Part shown: positions 1 through 6,048 of the stretch, in pieces
How positions within the stretch are numbered: the first letter of the stretch is position 1
How the letters are laid out: each line of letters opens with the position of its first letter
Origin: Desulfamplus sp.
GTDB taxonomy: Bacteria; Desulfobacterota; Desulfobacteria; Desulfobacterales; Desulfobacteraceae
NCBI GenBank assembly: GCA_015231395.1
Contig: JADGBP010000078.1
Coordinates: 1-6,048 of the forward strand
Direction of reading: 5' to 3'
Length of the DNA stretch: 6,048 nucleotides
Translations under genes and position numbers: made by a program
The notes under the pieces: generated by a model
What the model was told of the DNA's origin: nothing
Seen by the model: only the letters and a program-made list of their open reading frames with translations
Databases searched by the model: none

Positions 1-1148
1 GTGTCAGATACAACAAACTTGTCAGTCGGAATTAACCCTTTTTCAACAGCTTCCATAACCCATCCAAGAGTACCACCCGCGGAAATGGTGTCCATGCCGT
101 TTTTGTTGCAGATATCATTGAGACGGGCAATCGCGTCTCTGTCAAAAATTCCGAGATTCGACCCCATAAGAGCCAATGTCTCATATTCTGGCACAGATGT
201 CTCTTTCCCGTTGAATGTGCCCTTGTGTCCGCACATTATGGAGCAGGGTTTGCATGTATTTATCTTGATATCATGCTTTTGCTGAATCATCTCGCCTGTT
301 ATTCTGAATGCCTGATCATGCTCTCCAAAATAATAGTTCCACACTGGCAGCATTTTCGCTTTATTAACAAACTTGACAAGAGATGCAGTGCCAAATTTAC
401 CCATTGAGATGGAGAATGCTTCCTGCTTGATGAACTTGTTAGCCTTTTTTCTGACTTTATCAAATTTTTCAGCATCTACGGGAACAATCTTATATTCTTT
501 TCCACGTGCCACAACCCCTTTCAGATTCTTTGACCCCATGACAGCTCCAAGCCCTCCCCTGCCCAGAAATCTGTGTCCAGAGGAAACATTGGCAAAACGA
601 ACCAGATTTTCTCCGGCCGGACCAATAACCAAAGCTGCCTCTTTTTTTGAATCTACGAAGTCTGATTTTTTTGTTTCTGACAAGTCTGATAGAATTTTCT
701 TTTGTGTCTCCACAGTATCAAGACCCCATACATCTGTGGCATCGCGGAACTCAACTGTCTTGTGGTCAAAATAGACAACGCATTTATCTTTTGATTTTCC
801 CTTGATTATAAGCCCGCCATATCCGGCTGTCTGAAGATGCAGCCCAAATGGACCTCCGCACGAGGCGGTTGCAATAATGCCTGTAAGCGGAGATTTGGAA
901 ATGGCCTCAAAACGCCCTGAACACGGGGCACCTGTGCCTGTCGTAACTCCCGGCATTATTATAATTATATTATCCTCGCCAAGAGGATCAATACCTGGTT
1001 TGAGACGATCATAAAGGAGTTTGATGCCCATGCCTTTGCCGCCCATAAACAACTCCCTGTCCTTTACGGGTGCTTCATAAACAGACCATGAGCGATCTGT
1101 AAGATTAATTTCAAGAATTCTGTTGGAATACCCTTTTATCTCTTCCAT
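1..1148 (-). CDS. Aldehyde:ferredoxin oxidoreductase family protein, N-terminal part (runs off the left edge)
   Basis: The product belongs to the tungsten- or molybdenum-pterin AOR family, which oxidises aldehydes to carboxylic acids and reduces ferredoxin in the cytoplasm of anaerobes. 382 complete codons are visible; the family is usually about 600 residues, so the C-terminal third is outside the window. Seen directly: a GGKGMGIKLLYD segment near residues 37-48, a GRGGLGAVMGSKNLKG pterin-domain segment, and the iron-sulfur motif C299-x2-C302-x3-C306, spaced as in Pyrococcus AOR, followed by EYETLALMGSN and GMDTISAG. The fourth cluster cysteine and the second pterin motif would lie off the edge. 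The ATG at 1148 is chosen because the family N-terminus (KGYSNRILEINLTD) begins right there; a modest GGTG lies 5 bases upstream. Residues 154-169 hold an 8-residue imperfect duplication. The frame is intact over the visible part. The natural aldehyde, and whether W or Mo is used, cannot be read from the sequence. Confidence 0.93.
   Translation of the reverse strand, partial: MEEIKGYSNRILEINLTDRSWSVYEAPVKDRELFMGGKGMGIKLLYDRLKPGIDPLGEDNIIIIMPGVTTGTGAPCSGRFEAISKSPLTGIIATASCGGPFGLHLQTAGYGGLIIKGKSKDKCVVYFDHKTVEFRDATDVWGLDTVETQKKILSDLSETKKSDFVDSKKEAALVIGPAGENLVRFANVSSGHRFLGRGGLGAVMGSKNLKGVVARGKEYKIVPVDAEKFDKVRKKANKFIKQEAFSISMGKFGTASLVKFVNKAKMLPVWNYYFGEHDQAFRITGEMIQQKHDIKINTCKPCSIMCGHKGTFNGKETSVPEYETLALMGSNLGIFDRDAIARLNDICNKNGMDTISAGGTLGWVMEAVEKGLIPTDKFVVSD
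643..690 (-). repeat. 24-bp imperfect tandem duplication inside the AOR gene
   Basis: Two adjacent 24-bp units (643-666 and 667-690) match at 19 of 24 bases. They encode SDLSETKK and SDFVDSKK, residues 154-169, just before the conserved IGPAGEN segment. The duplication is in frame and adds lysine-rich, probably surface-exposed residues in a place where family members tend to vary in length. Confidence 0.7.
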
Positions 1149-1197
1149 ATTTTCACCGATACCTTAAATTTACTGACCATTATTACTTAATCATTGT

Positions 1198-1203
1198 TGT
1201 CAA
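1198..1203 (-). promoter_or_regulatory. Possible -35 element for the AOR gene
   Basis: A perfect TTGACA lies on the minus strand between the hicA stop and the AOR start, about 50 bases upstream of the ATG. The best downstream -10 match is TAATGG at a short 15-base spacing, so the promoter is only suggestive. If real, it would let the AOR gene be transcribed independently of the toxin-antitoxin pair. Confidence 0.3.
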
Positions 1204-1210
1204 TTTATGT

Positions 1211-1435
1211 TTATAAAAGCTCGATAAATTCGTTAACGCTTAATCCAGCTTGTCTAATAATCGAACGCAGTGTACCTTTTGCTATTTCTTTATGATCTGG
1301 AACAGTCAAACGACGGTATGGAGAGGATGATTGCCTGAGAGTAATATGACTTCCCGTTTGATGGTCTTTTTCATAGCCTATCTTTGATAAAGCTGCAATA
1401 ACCTTTCTCCCTGATATTTGTGGAAGAGTGCTCAC
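1211..1435 (-). CDS. hicA: HicA-type mRNA interferase toxin
   Basis: This 74-residue protein matches the HicA (YcfA-like) family, small double-stranded-RNA-binding-fold ribonucleases that cleave mRNA when free of antitoxin. Seen: the N-terminal SGRKVIAALSKIGY helix pattern, then TGSHITLR with the family's catalytic histidine (H30), then LTVPDHKEIAKGTLRSI, the usual VPxHxE..GTLRxI segment. Length is normal for the family. The start is a GTG at 1435, which overlaps the hicB TGA in a GTGA junction. The leader before it has only a weak GAGA, so translation is probably coupled to hicB. The antitoxin-first order is common for hicBA. Nothing looks broken, so the toxin is probably functional. Confidence 0.92.
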   Translation of the reverse strand: MSTLPQISGRKVIAALSKIGYEKDHQTGSHITLRQSSSPYRRLTVPDHKEIAKGTLRSIIRQAGLSVNEFIELL

Positions 1436-1644
1436 ATCGCTATCTCAAGAATTTCTTCATAAATAGATGCTGGTATTGGTTCGTCATGTTTTTTTAGACT
1501 TTCCAAATATGAAACAATAGCTTCTTTTATATTTTTCAACGTTTCTGATCTTGTTGACCCTTGCGAGATACATCCTGGTAAAGCTGGAACTTCGGCAACA
1601 AAAACTCCATCTTCGTCTTGTTCAATTATAATTCTTAATTTCAT
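1432..1644 (-). CDS. hicB: HicB-type antitoxin (short form)
   Basis: This 70-residue protein has the HicB partial RNase H-like fold: MKLRIIIEQDEDGVFVAEVP then ALPGCISQGSTRSETLKNI, with the family's PALPGC.SQG signature and an amphipathic C-terminal helix. It should bind and inhibit the HicA encoded next. No helix-turn-helix or ribbon-helix-helix region follows the fold, so this is the short form; whether it represses its own promoter cannot be told. The ATG at 1644 has a good GGGAGA ribosome binding site 5 bases upstream. The start and ribosome binding site lie in a 32-bp tandem duplication, and a second ATG-AAA-TTA-AG copy sits 32 bases upstream in another frame. The last four bases overlap hicA. 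Confidence 0.92.
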   Translation of the reverse strand: MKLRIIIEQDEDGVFVAEVPALPGCISQGSTRSETLKNIKEAIVSYLESLKKHDEPIPASIYEEILEIAM

Positions 1645-1697
1645 AGAATTCTCCCAGGAAACATCCTTAATTTCATAAAATTCTTCAAGGAAACCCC
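1634..1697 (-). repeat. 32-bp tandem duplication spanning the hicB start codon and ribosome binding site
   Basis: Units 1634-1665 and 1666-1697 match at 27 of 32 bases with no gap. Each contains an ATG-AAA-TTA-AG start and a purine-rich stretch upstream. The copy nearer hicB keeps the stronger GGGAGA site; the outer copy reads GAAGAA. The five differences suggest that the event is not very recent. Confidence 0.85.
1641..1676 (-). CDS. Possible 11-codon leader ORF overlapping the hicB start
   Basis: The upstream copy of the duplicated hicB start region gives an ATG at 1676 with GAAGAA before it. Read from there, the frame encodes MKLRMFPGRIL and stops at a TGA that overlaps the hicB ATG in an ATGA junction. 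Because 32 is not a multiple of three, it cannot be an N-terminal extension of HicB. It could be translated and coupled to hicB, or be an inert by-product of the duplication. No family match is expected for so short a peptide. Confidence 0.25.
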   Translation of the reverse strand: MKLRMFPGRIL

Positions 1698-1772
1698 TAT
1701 TCCTTTAACATATCATTTTTAAACAGGCTCTTAGGTTAGGGGGCGTTGACAGTATTTGCTGCCAATACTTTT
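1698..1772. other. Rest of the gap between the alcohol dehydrogenase stop and hicB
   Basis: This stretch should carry the hicBA promoter, but no convincing -35/-10 pair is visible. A 6-bp inverted repeat (AGTATT-N7-AATACT, 1751-1769) lies directly after the dehydrogenase stop. It has no T run on the minus strand, so it is a poor terminator for that gene; a run of T follows it on the plus strand instead. It could equally be a protein-binding palindrome. Confidence 0.3.
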
Positions 1773-2957
1773 TCACTCAAATGCTTTGTTAAGAATTGCA
1801 AGAGCGTCATTTTCATCCATCTCTCTGGGATTCATAATGATACTGGGGTCATTGATCGCAGCCTTCGCAATTTCAGGCAGTTTGTCTTTAGTTACACCCG
1901 CCTGTTTCAGGTTAATGGGAAGAGCACACAAATCATAAAGAGCTTTCTGCAACTCTCTCAAATAATGAATCATCTGTTCCGCTCTGCGGGGTTCCGGTGT
2001 TCTGGCATATACTTCGGCACCTGCCATTGGAAGAAGGAGTTTTGCTATATTTTCACGACATTTTGACATGTTGTATTCCAGACCAAATGGCATAAAAATA
2101 TTCATGGCAATACCGTGAGGAATATGACAAATACCACCGGTTGCGTGTCCTAAAGAGTGAACAACTCCAACCATGGAGTTTGAAAAAGCAGCACCCGCCA
2201 TAGTTGAAGCATTTGCCATAGCAAGTCTAACATCTGCATTGTTTCCGTCACTCACTGCCTTAATGACGTTTGTGCGTATCATTTCAATAGCGGCAACAGC
2301 ATAGGCGTCGCTTATTGGATTTTTCTGGATTCCTATAAATGCCTCGACAGCATGAGACATGGAATCCATTCCAGTGGCCGCGGTCATGCGGGGAGGGAGG
2401 GTCATTGTCAATCTTGGATCAAGCACGGCAAGATCAGGCAGAAGATGAGTAGAAGAAAATGCCATCTTAAGATTCCGTTTAATATCCGAGATTACGGCTA
2501 TAGTAGTCACCTCGGATCCGGTTCCCGATGTTGTGGGAATAACCACAAGAGGCTTGAGTGGATTTTTAAGCATTTCGGCACCGGAAAACTCAAGAAGATC
2601 ATCTGAATTTTCTGTAACCAGAATATTAACCCCCTTGGCAGTATCAATAACAGAGCCACCTCCGAGAGCAACAAGCGAATCACACTGATTCTGTCTGAAT
2701 ATGGTGGTAATCTTTTCAACAACCTCACTTGAAGAGTCTGGCGGCACATCATCAAAAATGGCACCGATTGTTATTCCAGAGCTATCAAAACTTTGAGTGA
2801 AAAGTTTCACAAGACCTGCTCCTGAAACCCCTTTGTCTGTGATAACCATGGGACGCTTGACCCCAAGGGTTTGAAGTTCTGATGGAAGATTATCAAGAGC
2901 TTTATGACCGGATATTATTTTAACTGGATTGTGAAACTCATAATATGAAGGTAACAT
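1773..2957 (-). CDS. Iron-containing (group III) alcohol dehydrogenase
   Basis: This 394-residue protein is a full-length iron-dependent alcohol dehydrogenase, interconverting alcohols and aldehydes or ketones with NAD(P). Seen: the nucleotide-binding GGGSVIDTAKG (99-109), TTSGTGSE (142-149), and the metal ligands D198 and H202 in GMDSMSHAVEAF plus H267 and H281 in VVHSLGH and IPHG, spaced almost as in FucO of E. coli (D196, H200, H263, H277). H271 matches the second histidine of that region. The start at 2957 is chosen because AAAGGAA lies 6 bases upstream and the family N-terminus (YEFHNPVKIISG) begins there; the longer reading from 3029 is AT-rich and lacks such a site. The SCP2-like gene lies upstream, and hicBA followed by the AOR gene downstream. 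With AOR it could form an alcohol-aldehyde-acid route. Substrate is unknown; 1,2-diols, primary alcohols and 4-hydroxybutyrate are all used in this family. Confidence 0.95.
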   Translation of the reverse strand: MLPSYYEFHNPVKIISGHKALDNLPSELQTLGVKRPMVITDKGVSGAGLVKLFTQSFDSSGITIGAIFDDVPPDSSSEVVEKITTIFRQNQCDSLVALGGGSVIDTAKGVNILVTENSDDLLEFSGAEMLKNPLKPLVVIPTTSGTGSEVTTIAVISDIKRNLKMAFSSTHLLPDLAVLDPRLTMTLPPRMTAATGMDSMSHAVEAFIGIQKNPISDAYAVAAIEMIRTNVIKAVSDGNNADVRLAMANASTMAGAAFSNSMVGVVHSLGHATGGICHIPHGIAMNIFMPFGLEYNMSKCRENIAKLLLPMAGAEVYARTPEPRRAEQMIHYLRELQKALYDLCALPINLKQAGVTKDKLPEIAKAAINDPSIIMNPREMDENDALAILNKAFE

Positions 2958-2963
2958 GTTTGA

Positions 2964-2970
2964 TTCCTTT
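2964..2970 (-). promoter_or_regulatory. Ribosome binding site that fixes the alcohol dehydrogenase start
   Basis: AAAGGAA lies 6 bases before the ATG at 2957. It supports this start over an in-frame ATG 72 bases upstream at 3029. Confidence 0.75.
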
Positions 2971-2973
2971 AAA

Positions 2974-2996
2974 AAAATATTGTTTAAAAATATTTT
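2974..2996 (-). promoter_or_regulatory. AT-only inverted repeat next to the dehydrogenase ribosome binding site
   Basis: AAAATATT and AATATTTT flank a 7-base spacer, a perfect 8-bp inverted repeat immediately upstream of the ribosome binding site. It could be an operator or an unstable RNA hairpin affecting translation. In a region this AT-rich it could also arise by chance. Confidence 0.3.
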
Positions 2997-3000
2997 GAAC

Positions 3001-3132
3001 ATAAGCAGTTTAGCTATAATCAAGGTCAAATTGAATTTTTTGAGTAATAAAACTCTTGAATTGAAGAAAACTCTTGAATTGAAGAATATAAGCAGCTTCG
3101 CTGAAATTGTTATTTAATTATTACCGTCTTTA
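3001..3132. other. Intergenic region between the SCP2-like gene and the alcohol dehydrogenase gene
   Basis: No gene is seen here. It holds a perfect 18-bp tandem repeat (3049-3084), flanked by two similar 15-base segments (3001-3015 and 3088-3102, 13 of 15 matching). A short CAGC-GAA-GCTG hairpin near 3093-3103 lacks a T run and is not a good terminator. A TTGACC hexamer on the minus strand near 3024-3029 might be a -35 box but has no good -10 partner. Whether the dehydrogenase is co-transcribed with the SCP2-like gene cannot be settled from this. Confidence 0.4.
3049..3084. repeat. Perfect 18-bp tandem duplication, intergenic
   Basis: Two identical copies of an 18-base unit (3049-3066 and 3067-3084, beginning AAAACTCTTG) lie head to tail between the SCP2-like and dehydrogenase genes. 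Perfect identity suggests a recent event. Confidence 0.9.
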
Positions 3133-3141
3133 TTACCGTCC
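3118..3141. repeat. 12-bp tandem duplication at the stop codon of the SCP2-like gene
   Basis: Units 3118-3129 and 3130-3141 match at 11 of 12 bases (TTATTACCGTCT and TTATTACCGTCC). One copy contains the TAA stop and final residues of the gene; the other lies just after the stop. Confidence 0.75.
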
Positions 3142-3657
3142 AAGCAGTATCCCCAAGGTATAAAGCCATATCCTGAGACCCGCTCTTTTCAGAGTAAGGG
3201 GCGGCACTCTTTTTACAAGTCGTTTAGTAATAAATTCAGGATAAAGTGTTGTCAGGAGAATTACCAGAGCTCTGGTGAAAACTGTTGCAAGCCCAAGATC
3301 GCCCTTAATGCTCATCCGTCTTTCCGCAAATGCCTGAGGAGATCCTATTTGTGGAGTCATAACCATAAATGCGGACTCAACATTTCTGAAATAGATTTCA
3401 AGGTCAGCATGCTTCATTTGTGAACCCTGGAATTGAAGCATGCCATCTCTTTTTTCAAGTCCCATGTAAGGTCCATCCGGCAGAACCTTCATGACCAGAG
3501 TAAAGCCATTTTGTAAAGCATCAATCTCTTTTTTGATCTCTTCATCATGTTGCGACGCAGATTGAAAAGCCCTGCCCAGCACAATAAAAACGATTTTTAT
3601 CACCATGACCTTAAATGTCTTTGTACCGGGTACTATCGGACGATACTTCACTTCCAT
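3133..3657 (-). CDS. SCP2-like (sterol carrier protein fold) protein
   Basis: This 174-residue protein is not one I can name. Its middle, about residues 50-135, follows the SCP2 pattern: a β strand FTLVMKVL, a second, MLQFQG, then ADLEIYFRNVESAFMVMT, and KGDLGLATVFTRALVILL with the usual basic-KGD segment before a helix. SCP2 domains are small cytoplasmic or membrane-associated proteins that hold lipids or other hydrophobic ligands. Residues 16-28 and 161-172 are short hydrophobic stretches that could touch a membrane but are too short or interrupted to call transmembrane. There is no signal peptide. The ATG at 3657 has a strong AAGGAGG 4 bases upstream. Its position ahead of an alcohol dehydrogenase and an AOR suggests a role with a hydrophobic alcohol or aldehyde; that is inference. 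A small ligand-binding protein of another fold is possible. Confidence 0.65.
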   Translation of the reverse strand: MEVKYRPIVPGTKTFKVMVIKIVFIVLGRAFQSASQHDEEIKKEIDALQNGFTLVMKVLPDGPYMGLEKRDGMLQFQGSQMKHADLEIYFRNVESAFMVMTPQIGSPQAFAERRMSIKGDLGLATVFTRALVILLTTLYPEFITKRLVKRVPPLTLKRAGLRIWLYTLGILLGR

Positions 3658-3700
3658 ATTTCCTCCTTAAGTTAAAACGGGCGTATATGAATCGCTATAA

Positions 3701-3759
3701 TAAACAATGTTTAACGCAATATAACGACATTGATTAATACAATATAACTTTTGTGTCAA
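3701..3759 (-). promoter_or_regulatory. Possible promoter and operator region of the SCP2-like gene
   Basis: On the minus strand a perfect TTGACA (3759-3754) is followed, at 17 bases, by TAATCA (3736-3731), a poor -10. Downstream of it are two 20-base segments in direct repeat 23 bases apart (3705-3724 and 3728-3747, 16 of 20 matching) and a palindrome TAAAC-AAT-GTTTA (3701-3713). Direct repeats and a palindrome around a promoter suit a regulator-binding site, but no regulator gene is in the window. Confidence 0.35.
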
Positions 3760-3856
3760 GCTGCAATTTGTTTAGTGGTGATTTGTCAGTGATATGAATG
3801 CTTTTCCATTGATATTATGATCTAAAAAATGGAAATTCCTATACTATTAAAGCTAT

Positions 3857-3858
<2 letters not shown>
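3760..3858. other. Gap immediately downstream of ligA
   Basis: No gene and no convincing terminator is seen. A GGAATTTCC followed by ATTTTTT on the minus strand (about 3825-3840) has too small a loop to fold as an intrinsic terminator. Confidence 0.4.

Positions 3859-6048
<2,190 letters not shown>

Noticed and set aside
1..774. Plus-strand open frames over the AOR gene
   Set aside because: They are antisense shadows of a well-conserved coding frame, with no family resemblance or ribosome binding sites.
1751..1773. Intrinsic terminator of the alcohol dehydrogenase gene
   Set aside because: A 6-bp stem with no T run in the direction of transcription; the T run is on the opposite strand.
2958..3029. 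A 24-residue N-terminal extension of the alcohol dehydrogenase starting at 3029
   Set aside because: It is AT-rich, unlike the family N-terminus, has no clear ribosome binding site, and a good AAAGGAA precedes the ATG at 2957.

Overview
The window looks like a moderately AT-rich chromosomal segment of an anaerobic bacterium. All six recognisable genes lie on the minus strand, so transcription runs from high to low coordinates. The tungsten/molybdopterin aldehyde:ferredoxin oxidoreductase (AOR) and the iron-dependent alcohol dehydrogenase point to an anaerobe. The style of LigA and the gene mix would fit a sulfate-reducer-like lineage (Desulfobacterota), but this is inference from memory of protein families and not a demonstrated assignment.

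Layout in order of transcription. (1) ligA (6048 to 3859) encodes NAD+-dependent DNA ligase. It lacks only its first roughly ten codons, which lie beyond the window edge. (2) After about 200 bp holding a possible promoter and operator-like repeats comes a 174-aa SCP2-like (sterol carrier protein fold) protein (3657 to 3133). (3) After 175 bp comes an iron-containing alcohol dehydrogenase of 394 aa (2957 to 1773). (4) After 128 bp comes a compact hicB-hicA toxin-antitoxin pair (1644 to 1211), antitoxin first, with a 4-base overlap. (5) After 62 bp comes the N-terminal 382 codons of an AOR-family protein (1148 to the left edge). No tRNA, rRNA, CRISPR array, transposase or origin is visible.

Metabolically, the alcohol dehydrogenase and the AOR can be chained: alcohol to aldehyde (NAD-linked), then aldehyde to carboxylate with ferredoxin reduction, or the reverse. 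The SCP2-like protein could bind a hydrophobic substrate or product. That link rests on neighbourhood only. The hicBA module sits between the two enzyme genes as an accessory insert. ligA is a housekeeping gene unrelated to the rest.

The most unusual property is a high density of short tandem duplications with different unit lengths (12, 14, 15, 18, 18, 24, 30 and 32 bp). They occur in four of the six genes and in one intergenic gap. Several change proteins or gene ends. LigA carries a hexapeptide repeat insertion just before its catalytic KLDG motif, a decapeptide repeat in its pre-BRCT linker and a 14-bp duplication at its stop codon. The hicB start and ribosome binding site are duplicated, which creates an 11-codon upstream ORF whose stop overlaps the hicB start. 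The units differ in sequence, so this looks like a local duplication tendency of the genome and not a spreading element.
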